A stretch of DNA of 64,000 bases from Corynebacterium pollutisoli. Lineage in GTDB: Bacteria > Actinomycetota > Actinomycetes > Mycobacteriales > Mycobacteriaceae. The translations under genes and the position numbers were made by a program. This document shows positions 17,597 through 27,244 of the stretch, piece by piece. The stretch lies in NCBI RefSeq assembly GCF_900177745.1, contig NZ_FXAR01000004.1, forward strand, positions 186,001 through 250,000, in the 5' to 3' direction. The notes beneath the pieces are model-generated. The model was not told where the DNA came from, did not search any database, and saw only the letters and a list, made by a program, of their open reading frames with translations. The first letter of the stretch is position 1; each line of letters opens with the position of its first letter.

Positions 17597-18960
17597 CGAC
17601 GGCGGCCCCGCTCGCCCCGGTCCCCGCGCCCACCGCGGTCACCGCGGTCACCGCGCGGGCTGCGGCCCCGCGGCGTGCGCCCGCGGACGGCGGCCGCGGC
17701 CCCACCGAACACACGGCGCGGCTTGCCGACCGATTCCTGGGCTCCCTCGGGGATGGACAGGGCGTCGAAAAGCTCGGGGGAGGTGGAGAACCACTGCGGG
17801 GGCTCCGGCATATCCAGGCCGAGCTCGGCGTTGATGGCCTGCCACTTCGGCAGTTCGTCGTAGCCGACGAGGGTGACCGCGGTGCCGGAATGGCCCGCGC
17901 GGCCGGTGCGGCCGATGCGGTGGACGTACGTCATCGGGTCGTCCGGGGTCTGGTAGTTGATGACGTGGGTGACGTCGTCGATGTCGATGCCGCGGGCTGC
18001 GACGTCGGTGGCCACGAGGATCTCGATCGTGCCGTCGCGGAAGGCACCCAGGGACTTCTCGCGGGCCGGCTGCCCCATGTCGCCGTGGACGGCGCCGACG
18101 GCGAAACCGCGGCCCGCCAGCTCCTCGGCGACCTCCGCAGCGGTGCGCTTCGTGCGGGCGAAGATGATCGTCCGGCCGCGGCCCTGCGCCTGCAGGACGC
18201 GGGCGGTCACGGCGGCCTTGTCCATGCGGTGCGCCATGAACACGACCTGCTCCGTGGTGGAGTGGGTCTGGGCGGCGCCGATGTCCTCGGCCCGGATGTG
18301 CACCGGCTGGGAGAGGAAGCTGCGGGCCAGGGTGATGATCGGCCCCGGCATCGTCGCGGAGAACAGCATCGTCTGGTGCGGGTGGGTGAGCGCCGTGAGG
18401 ATCTTCTCGATGTCCGGCAGGAAACCCAGGTCGAGCATCTCGTCGGCCTCGTCGAGCACCAGGATGGCCACCTTGTCCAGCTGCAGGTCACCGCGCTGGT
18501 AGAGGTCGATGAGACGGCCCGGGGTGCCTACGACCACGTCGACGCCCTTCTCCAGGGCCTCGATCTGCTCCTCGTAGGGGCGGCCGCCGTAGATCGTGGT
18601 CAGCCGCACCGGCAGCTTCGCCGCGGCGCGCGCCAGATCCTCGCCGACCTGCACCGCCAGCTCGCGGGTGGGCACGACCACCAGGGCGCGCGGGGTGCCG
18701 TCGAGCTCCTCCACGTCCGCGGAGTCGAAGACCCGGTCCAGCAGCGGCACACCGAAACCGAGGGTCTTGCCCATGCCGGTGCGGGCCTGGCCGATGAGAT
18801 CCGTGCCGTCGAGCGCCAGCGGGAGCGTCAGCTCCTGGATGGCGAAGGTGCGGGTGATGCCCTGCGCGGCCAGGGCCTCACAGATCTCCACCGCCACACC
18901 CAGTTCAGCGAAAGTCGGGGAGGCGGACCGGGGGCCGGAGGACGAGGTAGATGCGGACAC
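17593..18960 (-). CDS. rhlE: DEAD-box RNA helicase, RhlE type
   Basis: The 455-aa ATP-dependent RNA helicase carries the complete motif set: Q motif (GITRTFAIQELTLPLAL), motif I ARTGMGKT, PTRELA, TPGR, motif II DEADEML, motif III SAT, ARGIDIDDV and HRIGRTGRAG. The C-terminal tail is rich in RG/RGD repeats (GDRGDRGGRGDRGERGRRR), which bind RNA. The GTG start at 18960 is preceded by TAGTAT with a 7-nt spacer on the minus strand, suggesting a leaderless mRNA. Divergent from the DUF3107 gene at 18999. Confidence 0.93.
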   Translation of the reverse strand: MSASTSSSGPRSASPTFAELGVAVEICEALAAQGITRTFAIQELTLPLALDGTDLIGQARTGMGKTLGFGVPLLDRVFDSADVEELDGTPRALVVVPTRELAVQVGEDLARAAAKLPVRLTTIYGGRPYEEQIEALEKGVDVVVGTPGRLIDLYQRGDLQLDKVAILVLDEADEMLDLGFLPDIEKILTALTHPHQTMLFSATMPGPIITLARSFLSQPVHIRAEDIGAAQTHSTTEQVVFMAHRMDKAAVTARVLQAQGRGRTIIFARTKRTAAEVAEELAGRGFAVGAVHGDMGQPAREKSLGAFRDGTIEILVATDVAARGIDIDDVTHVINYQTPDDPMTYVHRIGRTGRAGHSGTAVTLVGYDELPKWQAINAELGLDMPEPPQWFSTSPELFDALSIPEGAQESVGKPRRVFGGAAAAVRGRTPRGRSPRGDRGDRGGRGDRGERGRRR

Positions 18961-18998
18961 AACCTAGATACTAACGTCCCCGGTCTATGATGGGGCCC

Positions 18999-19226
18999 AT
19001 GGATATCAAGATCGGTTTTGCAGATTCGCCCCGTGAACTCGTCATCAACACGGAGGACAACCAGGATGACGTCGCCAACCGGGTGGCCGAGGCCCTGAAC
19101 AACGACCACGCGACCCTGCAGCTCACCGACGCCAAGGGGGTCCGCTACATCGTCCGTGCCCGCCAGATCGCCTACGTCGAGCTGGGCACCACCACGCAGC
19201 GTTTCGTCGGTTTCGCCGGCGCCTAA
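18999..19226 (+). CDS. DUF3107 protein
   Basis: The 75-aa protein (MDIKIGFADSPRELVINTE, then ATLQLTDAKGVRYIVRARQI and YVELG) matches the short actinobacterial DUF3107 family, known in mycobacteria as TB9.4/Rv3208A. The fold is probably an ATP-synthase-epsilon-like beta unit; the role is unknown. TATGAT at 18986-18991 with a 7-nt spacer to the ATG predicts a leaderless transcript. The DUF3152 gene follows after 19 bp. Confidence 0.9.
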   Translation: MDIKIGFADSPRELVINTEDNQDDVANRVAEALNNDHATLQLTDAKGVRYIVRARQIAYVELGTTTQRFVGFAGA

Positions 19227-19245
19227 GGTTCATCGACCACTCCCC

Positions 19246-20172
19246 ATGAGTTCCCGCCCCGCCCCGTCGGTACTGGCCCGTTACGCCCGTGAGCTGGGAT
19301 GGCGTGCCTACGCCATCCCGGTTCTCCTCGTCATCACCATCTGGGTGCTCGTCGACGTCTTCACCGCGCCCGCCGACCCCGGGGAGACCGGCGCGGCCGG
19401 GCAGGCGACGGAGACGACGGCGACGGAGTCGGAAGACGGGGCGGCGTCGGAAAGCAACGACGACGAGGGCCGCTCCGGCCCGAACCCGGCGGACGACCCC
19501 GACCAGCAGCTGCCGCTCAACCAGCTCCCGCCCGGTGGCCCCTACACCGAGCAGGGGGAGGGCACCTTCCGCACGGTGGGCACCCCCGGCATGACCGCCG
19601 GTGAGGGTGAGGACATGGTCGTGCGGTTCGTCGTCGAGGTCGAGGACGGTGTGGACACCGCCGGCTCCGGCGGCGACGACGCGCTGTCCGCCATGATCGA
19701 CGCCACCCTGTCCAACCCCAAGGGCTGGACCAACGACCGGGCCTTCCGCTTCGAGCATGTCGGCCCGGACGACAACCCCGACATGCGCATCCAGCTCACC
19801 AGCGTGGGTACCACCCGCGAGGTGTGCGGCGGCCTCGACCTCGAGATGGAGACCAGCTGCCACATCCGTATCGACGGGGTCAGCCGCGTCGTGCTCAACG
19901 AGTCCCGCTGGGTCCGCGGCGCCGCCCCCTTCAACGGTGACCTCGGCTCCTACCGTCAGTACCTGGTCAACCACGAGGTCGGCCACGGTCTCGGCTACGC
20001 CGCCCACGAGGCCTGCGGCGGCGAGGGCGAGCTCGCGCCGATCATGATGCAGCAGACCCTGTCTCTCAACAACGCGGAGCTGCACTCGATCAACCCGGAC
20101 GAGGTCTACCCCGACGAGCCCACGACCTGCCTGTACAACCCGTGGCCGTACCCGCGCCCCGCAGTCCTCTAG
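19246..20172 (+). CDS. DUF3152 protein, secreted zincin-like putative protease
   Basis: The 308-aa protein has one N-terminal helix (AYAIPVLLVITIWVLVDV), a low-complexity acidic linker (residues 50-100) and a C-terminal DUF3152 domain. The zinc motif is NHEVGHGLGYAAH (residues about 243-255). The third histidine is one residue later than in the standard HExxHxxGxxH arrangement. Four cysteines (VCGGL, TSCHI, EACGG, TTCLY) may form disulfides. The position equals M. tuberculosis Rv3207c. The ATG at 19246 has a weak upstream site (AAGG at 19225). Confidence 0.82.
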   Translation: MSSRPAPSVLARYARELGWRAYAIPVLLVITIWVLVDVFTAPADPGETGAAGQATETTATESEDGAASESNDDEGRSGPNPADDPDQQLPLNQLPPGGPYTEQGEGTFRTVGTPGMTAGEGEDMVVRFVVEVEDGVDTAGSGGDDALSAMIDATLSNPKGWTNDRAFRFEHVGPDDNPDMRIQLTSVGTTREVCGGLDLEMETSCHIRIDGVSRVVLNESRWVRGAAPFNGDLGSYRQYLVNHEVGHGLGYAAHEACGGEGELAPIMMQQTLSLNNAELHSINPDEVYPDEPTTCLYNPWPYPRPAVL

Positions 20173-20182
20173 GAGGGTGACC

Positions 20183-20944
20183 GTGTACCAGGAGACCGTT
20201 CCCGCCCACGTCGTCGATGCTTTCCAGGGGGTGCCCGGTCTGCCCGAGCCCGCCGGTCACGGCTGGGACCACGGCTGGCGGATCGGCCCCTACGTCTACT
20301 CCCGGGCCTGCGGGGTGGCGGCCGGCTGGTCCGCGAAACTGCGCGGCACCCTGCAGGTCGACGGCGTGCGCCTGGCCCGCCCGGTCCGCTCCACCGACGG
20401 CCGGTTCGTCGTCGCCGGGTGGAAGGCGTCGACGTGGATCGACGGGGAACTGGCGCGCCGGGTGGATGAGACGGTGCTCGTGGCCCTGCGCCTGGCCGAG
20501 GCGCTGGCCGCACAGCCCGCCCCGCCGGAACCCGAGCAGGCCGATCCCTTCGTGCTCGCCGACCAGCGCGCCTGGGAGGAGGACGCCCCGGAGTACCGAC
20601 CCGTCACCGGCCCGCTGCAGGTCGGCCACGCGGACCTGCTGGCCAGCACTCTCTACCACGGGACGCAGGCCCCGGTGGTCACCGATCTCGTGCCCTTCGC
20701 CGCACCCCGCCCCGCCGCGTACACCGCGGCGCTGGTCATCGTCGACGGTCTCATCGCCGGGGCGGTGGACGACGGCATCATCGACCGCTTCCGCCACCTG
20801 CCCGACATGGACCAGCTGCTGCTGCGCGCGGTGAGCTACCGTCGCCACGTCAATGACCTGCATCCGGAGTCGACGTCGAACGCCCGATCGCACATCCGGA
20901 GGGTCGAGGACCTCCTCATGTCGGAGGCACCTGATACAAACTAG
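20183..20944 (+). CDS. TIGR02569-like actinobacterial protein
   Basis: The 253-aa protein resembles the kinase-like TIGR02569 family (M. tuberculosis Rv3205c): FQGVPGLPEPAGHGWDHGWRIG near the N-terminus, VDGVRLARPVRSTDGRFVVAGW, and HADLLASTLYHG with an acid/histidine pair reminiscent of phosphotransferase folds. No full kinase motif was identified. GTG 20183 was chosen because AGGAGG lies 6 nt upstream; the GTG at 20177 touches that site. It sits 10 bp after the DUF3152 gene and 3 bp before adnA, so it is probably co-transcribed with both. Confidence 0.75.
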   Translation: MYQETVPAHVVDAFQGVPGLPEPAGHGWDHGWRIGPYVYSRACGVAAGWSAKLRGTLQVDGVRLARPVRSTDGRFVVAGWKASTWIDGELARRVDETVLVALRLAEALAAQPAPPEPEQADPFVLADQRAWEEDAPEYRPVTGPLQVGHADLLASTLYHGTQAPVVTDLVPFAAPRPAAYTAALVIVDGLIAGAVDDGIIDRFRHLPDMDQLLLRAVSYRRHVNDLHPESTSNARSHIRRVEDLLMSEAPDTN

Positions 20945-20947
20945 GGC

Positions 20948-23900
20948 ATGACCTCACCTGCCCCGACCCCCGACGTCCGCCTGGTCTCCCGGGTACGCGA
21001 GCTGCCCACCCGTTCCTGGCCGGGTGAGCTCCCGTCCGCCGGGGTGTGGCGGGTGACCGGCCCCGCCGGCTCGGGGGTGTCGAGTCTGCTGGTGGACACG
21101 GTCCTGGCGCGGATCGACGCCGGGCTCGACCCCACCGGCATCCTCGTCGTCGCCTCCTCCAAGGAGACCGGCGCGCTGCTGCGCCGGGAACTCACCGACC
21201 GCCTCGCCGGCACCGGTTTCGCCTCCGAGGCCCCGCTGGTGCGCTCCATCCACTCGCTGGCCTTCGCCCTGCTGCGCGACGCCTCCCCCGATCCGGTGCG
21301 GCTGATCACCGGCGCGGAGCAGGACGCCGTCATCCGGGAGTTGCTGCGCGGTCACGCCGAGGAGGGGCGGGGCCTGTGGCCGGCGGAGCACCGCCCGGCG
21401 CTCACCTTCGTCGGTTTCGCCCGTCAGCTGCGTGACTTCCTGCTGCGTGCCGCCGAGCGCGGCCTGTCCCCGGAGGACCTGGAGGCACTCGGGCAGCGGC
21501 ACGGCCGCCCGATATGGACCGCCGCGGGGGACTTCCTCCGCGAGTACGAGCAGACGATGGCCCTGTCCGCCGCCTCCAGCTACACCAGCTACTCCGCGTC
21601 CGAACTGGTCAGCGCGGTGCTGGAGAAGCCCGTCACCTCGCAGTGGCACACCCTCGTCGTCGACGACGCCCAGCACCTCGACCCCACCTCCGCGGAGCTC
21701 ATCCGCCGCCTCATCCCGGGCACGGAGCTGGTGGTCATCGGCGGTGACCCGGAGCAGTCCATCTTCCGCTTTCGTGGCGCGACCCCGGAGTTCCTCACCG
21801 GCCTCGACGTCGACGACGAGATCCGCCTCCCCGAGTCCCGGCGGCAGCCGGACCGCGAGGTCGTCATCGTCGACTCCCCGTCGGTGCAGCACGCCTTCCT
21901 CGCGGACCGCATCCGCCGCGCCCACCTGCTCGACGGCGTCGCCTACTCCGACATCGCGGTCATCGTCCGCTCCACCGGTCAGCTGGCCCCGGTTCGCCGT
22001 GCCCTGCTGGCCGCCGGCGTGCCCGTCCACCTCAACCCGACGGACGTCGTCCTCTCCGAGCAGCGCATCGTGGCCAACGTCCTCCTCGGCGTCCGCGCGC
22101 TCACCGAGGAACTGAGCCCCGCCGACCTCGAGGAGCTGCTCCTCGGCCCCGTCGGCGGCGCCGACCCCGTCACCCTGCGCCGCCTCGTCCGCGGCCTGCG
22201 CCGCTTCGACCCCACCGCCCGCGGCGTGGACACCCTGCGTTCCCTGCTGCTTCCCGACGCCCCGTTGCCCGACTTCGAGGGCCTGCTCACCGACCGTGAG
22301 CAGGCCATCCTCGGCCGCATCCGCGGCGTGCTCGAGTCCGGCCGCGCGGCCCTGGGCGGCGGGGTGGAGGAGGTCCTGTGGGCCGTATGGTCCGCCACCG
22401 GGCTCTCCGACCATCTCCTGGCGGCCTCTCTCCGTGGCGGCGCGACCGGTTCCCAGGCGGACCGTGACCTCGACGCCATGATGTCGCTCTTCGACGCCGC
22501 CGGCGACTACGCCGAGCGTCGCCCCACCGGCTCCGTCCGCGGTTTCCTCACCCACATCGAGGAACAGGAGCTGCCCACCGGCGTCCGCGACCGCCGCACC
22601 GCCACCCCGGAGGCCGTCACCCTGCTCACCGCCCACGGCACCGTCGGCGGGGAGTGGAGTCACGTCGTCGTGGCCGGCGCCCAGGAGGGGGCGTGGCCCT
22701 CGCTGGGGTCCACCGGATCGCTCTTCGGCCAGGAGGAGCTCGTCGAGCTCGTCGACGCCGGGATCGACCCCGACCTGCCCGTCTCCCACACCGCCGACCG
22801 CCTCCGGGAGGAGCGTCGCCTCTTCCACGTCGCCACCTCACGCGCCACCACGTCGCTGCTGCTCAGCGCCGTGCACGCCCCGAACGCGGACGAACCCACC
22901 GAACCCTCCCGCTTCCTCGGGGAGTTCTGCACGGCCCACGGCATCGAGGTGCAGCGTTTCGCCGCGGACCCGGCGGACGAGAAGGCCGAGTACGACCCCC
23001 TCCACGTGCGCCTGCTCTCCGTGCCGGGGCTGCTCGCCGAACTGCGCCGCGTGGTGAGCGACCCCGCCGCCCGCGGCGACGAGCGCGCGCAGGCCGCCCG
23101 CCAGCTCGCCCGCCTGGCGCGGGCCGGGGTGCCCGGGGCCGACCCGGAGGGGTGGTGGACGACGACGGCGGCGTCGACAAGCGAGGCCCTCCCGGCGGTC
23201 ACGGCGCTGTCGCCCTCGCGCATCGAGGGGCTGCTGACGTGCCCGCTGCGGGAGGTCATCCAGCGCCTCGTGGTCGAGGAGGAGACCCCCGAGGCGATGG
23301 TGCGGGGCTCGCTCGTGCACGCCTTCTTCGAGGCGCTCGGACGGGGGGCCGACGCCGACGAGGCGACGGCGCTCACCGTCGCCGCCTGGGAGTCCCTGCA
23401 GAAGTCGCCGGCGTGGATGCGGGCGGCGGAGAAGGAGGCCTTCGTCACCCTCCTCACCGAGGCCGCCGGCTGGCTGCGCTCGCGCCGGATCAACTACACC
23501 CAGGTCGGAGTCGAGGTCGGCGTCGACGTCGAGGTCACCGACGGGGTCCGCATCCGTGGTCGCATGGACCTGCTGGACAAGGACAGCGGCGACCGGCACT
23601 GGATCGTCGACCTCAAGACCTCCCGCACCGCCGTCAGCCACGACGACGCGGAGGCCCACCTCCAGCTCATGGCCTACCAGCTGGCCCTGAGCAGGGGAGT
23701 GTTCCGCGACGGGCAGGTCACCGACCCGGCCCCCGGGGAGCAGCCCCTGGAGGTGGCGGGAGGCAAGCTCGTCTTCCCCGCCCACGTCACCGCGAAATAC
23801 GGCGTGGCGGAACGCGACCAGATGCCCCGCAGCAGCGAGGATCTGGCCGAGTTCGCCGAGCTCCTGCCCCCGCTCCTCGAGCAGATGCGCGGCCCCGTCC

Positions 23901-23992
23901 TCACCGCCCGCGCCAACGACCACTGTGAGCGATGCCCCGTGCGGAGCATCTGCCCCATCCAGCCCGAAGGAAAGGTGATCACCCGTGCGTGA
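20948..23992 (+). CDS. adnA: AdnA subunit of the AdnAB helicase-nuclease
   Basis: AdnAB resects double-strand DNA ends in actinobacteria. The 1014-aa subunit has a UvrD-like motor domain and a RecB-like nuclease (GSLVHAFFEAL and WIVDLKTSRT, near residue 890). An iron-sulfur cluster is likely, from Cys in LLTCPLRE and the trio in HCERCPVRSICP. The Walker A motif is degenerate: GPAGSGVSS, with Val44 where lysine is expected, and Walker B reads DDAQH. Structural work on mycobacterial AdnAB assigns the working motor to AdnB. The gene overlaps adnB by 8 bp. Confidence 0.95.
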   Translation: MTSPAPTPDVRLVSRVRELPTRSWPGELPSAGVWRVTGPAGSGVSSLLVDTVLARIDAGLDPTGILVVASSKETGALLRRELTDRLAGTGFASEAPLVRSIHSLAFALLRDASPDPVRLITGAEQDAVIRELLRGHAEEGRGLWPAEHRPALTFVGFARQLRDFLLRAAERGLSPEDLEALGQRHGRPIWTAAGDFLREYEQTMALSAASSYTSYSASELVSAVLEKPVTSQWHTLVVDDAQHLDPTSAELIRRLIPGTELVVIGGDPEQSIFRFRGATPEFLTGLDVDDEIRLPESRRQPDREVVIVDSPSVQHAFLADRIRRAHLLDGVAYSDIAVIVRSTGQLAPVRRALLAAGVPVHLNPTDVVLSEQRIVANVLLGVRALTEELSPADLEELLLGPVGGADPVTLRRLVRGLRRFDPTARGVDTLRSLLLPDAPLPDFEGLLTDREQAILGRIRGVLESGRAALGGGVEEVLWAVWSATGLSDHLLAASLRGGATGSQADRDLDAMMSLFDAAGDYAERRPTGSVRGFLTHIEEQELPTGVRDRRTATPEAVTLLTAHGTVGGEWSHVVVAGAQEGAWPSLGSTGSLFGQEELVELVDAGIDPDLPVSHTADRLREERRLFHVATSRATTSLLLSAVHAPNADEPTEPSRFLGEFCTAHGIEVQRFAADPADEKAEYDPLHVRLLSVPGLLAELRRVVSDPAARGDERAQAARQLARLARAGVPGADPEGWWTTTAASTSEALPAVTALSPSRIEGLLTCPLREVIQRLVVEEETPEAMVRGSLVHAFFEALGRGADADEATALTVAAWESLQKSPAWMRAAEKEAFVTLLTEAAGWLRSRRINYTQVGVEVGVDVEVTDGVRIRGRMDLLDKDSGDRHWIVDLKTSRTAVSHDDAEAHLQLMAYQLALSRGVFRDGQVTDPAPGEQPLEVAGGKLVFPAHVTAKYGVAERDQMPRSSEDLAEFAELLPPLLEQMRGPVLTARANDHCERCPVRSICPIQPEGKVITRA

Positions 23993-26900
23993 GACCTCCC
24001 CCGTCCTGCTCTCCCAGTACCTCGGGCAGAAGTTCCCGCCGACCGACCAGCAGGCCGCCATCATCGGTGACCGCCCGGGCCCGCTGCTCGTCGTCGCCGG
24101 GGCCGGCGCCGGCAAGACCGAGACCATGGCGGCGCGCGTCGTGTGGCTGGTGGCCAACGGGCTCGCCCGCCCCGACGAGATCCTCGGCCTCACCTTCACC
24201 CGCAAGGCGGCCCAGGAGCTCGGCCGCCGCATCCGCCAACGGCTGGAGACCCTCGCCGGGGTGCCCGCCATCCGGGACATCGACCCCTCCGGTGAGCTGG
24301 AGAAGAACCTCACGACGATCGCCCCGACGGTGTCCACCTACGACTCCTACGCCGGGCAGCTCATCCGCGAGTACGGGCTTCTGGTCCCGGTGGAGCCCGC
24401 GGCGCAGATCATCACCGCCGCCGACCTCTACGCCATCGCCCACGAGGTGGTGACCAACCACACCGGTGAACTGGGGGCGACCCAGCAGGTGGCCACCGTC
24501 ACCGAGTACCTGCTCAAGCTCATCGACGAGATGAACAACCAGGTCATGAGCCCCGACGAACTCGTCGAGGAGACCCGTGCCTTCCTCCTCGGTATGGAGG
24601 AACTGCCCCTCGACGGCACGAAGGACTACACGAAGGCCACCCTGAAGTGGCCCGAGATGCAGCGCCTGCGCCTGCAGTACCTGCCCCTCATCGAGTCCCT
24701 CCGGGCCGAGCTCACACGCCGTGACGTCGTCACCTTCAACGAGCAGATGTCCGTGGCGGCCCGCCTCGCCGCCGAGCACCCGGCCATCGGCGTGAGCCAG
24801 CGTGCCCGCTACAAGGTCATCATGCTCGACGAATACCAGGACACCTCGCACGCCCAGCGCATCCTGCTGTCCAGCCTGTTCGGTGACGTCAACGAGGGCT
24901 CCACCATCACCGCCGTCGGCGATCCCATGCAGTCGATTTACGGCTGGCGCGGGGCCACCGCGGCCAACCTGGAGGCCTTCGTCGACGACTTCCGTCGCGG
25001 CGAGGACGCCACCGTCAAACGCGAACTGACCACCTCGTGGCGCAACCCGCCGGAGATCCTCACCCTGGCCAACGCGGTCTCCGACAGTGTGCTCGGCCGG
25101 GGCGCCGACCGCGCCGTCGCTGCCCTCGAACCGCGCGACGGTGCGGACCCCGGGGAGGTCACCCTCGGGTTCTACGCCGACCAGGCGGAGGAGATCGCGG
25201 CCGTCGCCGACCTCATGGCCCGCGAGTTCCGGGCCCGGAAGGAGGCGGGCGAGAAGTTCACCGGTGCGGTGCTGGTGCGTGCCAACAAACACTCCCAGCC
25301 CATCGCCGACGCGCTCAACGAGCGTGGCATCCCCTTCGAGATCGTCGGGCGCGGCGGCCTGCTGCGCACCCCCGAGGTCGCCGACATGGTGGCCCTGGCC
25401 ACCATGCTCATCCGCCCGCAGGACTCCGCGGCGGCGCTGCGCGTGCTCACCGGCCCCGTGGTGGGGCTCGGCCTCACCGATCTCGTCGCCCTGGGGCAGC
25501 GGGCGAAGAACCTCGCCGGCCGCGGCGAGCGCCTCATTCACCCGGAGGAGCCGATCGAGCGACTGGCCTCCCAGCTGGCGGAGCTCACCGCCGACCCGCC
25601 GGACCAGGTGCCGGGACTCACCGACGCCGTCGCCGACCTCGGCGAGCGCGGGCGCTATTCGGAGGAGGGGGTGCGCCGCCTCGAGCTGCTGTCCTCCCGC
25701 CTGCGACAGCTGCGTACGACGAGCCTGGCGAAGTCCCTGCCGGACCTGTTCGCGGACATCGAGAACGTCTTCGGGGTCCGCACTGAGGTGCTCGCCTCCG
25801 GCAACCTCGCCGGCGCAGTCCACCTCGACCGCCTCCACGACGAGGTGGCCGCCTACTCCGGTGACAGCCTCAGCGGCCTGCTGGACTTCTTCGCCCTGGC
25901 ACTCACCCACGAGGACGGGCTCGAACCCGGTGAGGTGACCGTCCGGGAGGACCAGGTGCAGATCCTCACCGCCCACAAGGCCAAGGGCCTCGAGTGGGAC
26001 GTCGTCGCGGTCGTCCACGCGGATTCGTCGACCTACAAGGCGACGGTGTCGACGTTCCTCACCAATGTGACCAAGGTCCCCGACCCCAGCTTCACCGCCC
26101 TGGAGGAGGCCGCCGACCGCAAGGACTTCGAGCGACTGGTCACCGGTGCAAAGGCCACCAAGACCCGCGACGAGGTCGTCGGCTGGCTGCAGGAGCAGAA
26201 GAAGGCGGAGGAAGAGGAGGCTTCGCGCCTGTTCTACGTCGCCATCACCCGCTCCGAGCGGGTGCTCTCGGTGACCGGTTCCCGGCGGATCTCCACCGCC
26301 GACCCCTACGAGCACCTGGTGCGCCTCAAGGAGGCCGCCCCCGAGTCGGTCGTCGCGTGGGAGACAGGGGTTCCTGAGGAGACTGAAGAGACGGACGGCA
26401 CGGCGGAGATCCCGGAGCCGGAGACCGGCACCTTCCCCCAGCTCGAACCGGACCCGGACGCTATGTCTGGTGCGGAGCTGGTCCGCCGCGCCATGGCCGA
26501 TCTGCCCGCGCAGACCAGCGGCGAGACCTTCGACTTCTGGGAGCGGGAGACCACCGCGCTCATCGAGGAGTGGGAGGCCGCGCAGGCCCCGGTCGTCGAG
26601 GTGGAGCTGCCCGGTGAGCTCACCGCCACCGACCTGGTCAACCTGCGTGCCGACGCCCTGCAGTTCGCCCGCCGCCAGCGCCGCCCCGTGCCGTTCAAGC
26701 CGAACCAGTACGCCAAGCGCGGCACCGCCTTCCACGAGTGGCTGGAGGACCGCTTCGGCGCCAGTGCGCTGCTCGACGAGAATGAGCTGCCCGGTATCGA
26801 CGAGGTCCCCGTCGACGCCGACCAGCTGGCCCGCCTCAAGGAGAGCTTCCTGGACAGTGAGTGGGCGGAGCGGACCCCGGAGTTCGTGGAGCAGCCCTTC

Positions 26901-27212
26901 GAGGTGAGCATCGGCGACGCGATCGTGCGCGGCCGCATGGACGCGGTGTTCCGTGACCCGCAGAACCCGGACGGGTGGCTCATCGTCGACTGGAAGACGG
27001 GCCGCCCGCCGAGTGGTGCAGACCGGAAGGCCGCCATCATCCAGCTGGCCGTCTACCGGGAGGCGTGGCTGCGCATTCTCGGGGAGGAGCAGGCCCCGGT
27101 GCGCGCCGCCTTCCACTACGTCGGCTGGGGCGAGACGCTCGAGCCGCACGACCTGCCCGGGCGGGAGGAACTGGAGCGACTGCTGGCGGACGCCGTCGTC
27201 GATAAGCAGTAA
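23985..27212 (+). CDS. adnB: AdnB subunit of the AdnAB helicase-nuclease (active motor)
   Basis: The 1075-aa partner of AdnA has intact helicase motifs: Walker A AGAGAGKTETMAAR (near residue 42), LTFTRKAAQELG, DEYQDTSHAQ, QSIYGWRGA, TAHKAKGLEWDVV and FYVAITRSER. A C-terminal RecB-type nuclease has GTAFHEWLEDRFG and WLIVDWKTGRPP. No Fe-S cysteine set is present, in contrast to AdnA. The GTG start is inside the adnA end (8-bp overlap), with AAGGAAAGG upstream. The order TIGR02569-adnA-adnB-channel-nudC-uvrD2 follows M. tuberculosis Rv3205c-Rv3198c. Confidence 0.96.
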   Translation: MRETSPVLLSQYLGQKFPPTDQQAAIIGDRPGPLLVVAGAGAGKTETMAARVVWLVANGLARPDEILGLTFTRKAAQELGRRIRQRLETLAGVPAIRDIDPSGELEKNLTTIAPTVSTYDSYAGQLIREYGLLVPVEPAAQIITAADLYAIAHEVVTNHTGELGATQQVATVTEYLLKLIDEMNNQVMSPDELVEETRAFLLGMEELPLDGTKDYTKATLKWPEMQRLRLQYLPLIESLRAELTRRDVVTFNEQMSVAARLAAEHPAIGVSQRARYKVIMLDEYQDTSHAQRILLSSLFGDVNEGSTITAVGDPMQSIYGWRGATAANLEAFVDDFRRGEDATVKRELTTSWRNPPEILTLANAVSDSVLGRGADRAVAALEPRDGADPGEVTLGFYADQAEEIAAVADLMAREFRARKEAGEKFTGAVLVRANKHSQPIADALNERGIPFEIVGRGGLLRTPEVADMVALATMLIRPQDSAAALRVLTGPVVGLGLTDLVALGQRAKNLAGRGERLIHPEEPIERLASQLAELTADPPDQVPGLTDAVADLGERGRYSEEGVRRLELLSSRLRQLRTTSLAKSLPDLFADIENVFGVRTEVLASGNLAGAVHLDRLHDEVAAYSGDSLSGLLDFFALALTHEDGLEPGEVTVREDQVQILTAHKAKGLEWDVVAVVHADSSTYKATVSTFLTNVTKVPDPSFTALEEAADRKDFERLVTGAKATKTRDEVVGWLQEQKKAEEEEASRLFYVAITRSERVLSVTGSRRISTADPYEHLVRLKEAAPESVVAWETGVPEETEETDGTAEIPEPETGTFPQLEPDPDAMSGAELVRRAMADLPAQTSGETFDFWERETTALIEEWEAAQAPVVEVELPGELTATDLVNLRADALQFARRQRRPVPFKPNQYAKRGTAFHEWLEDRFGASALLDENELPGIDEVPVDADQLARLKESFLDSEWAERTPEFVEQPFEVSIGDAIVRGRMDAVFRDPQNPDGWLIVDWKTGRPPSGADRKAAIIQLAVYREAWLRILGEEQAPVRAAFHYVGWGETLEPHDLPGREELERLLADAVVDKQ

Positions 27213-27244
27213 AGTCAGGTCCACGACAGGAAGGAGCGACGGGC

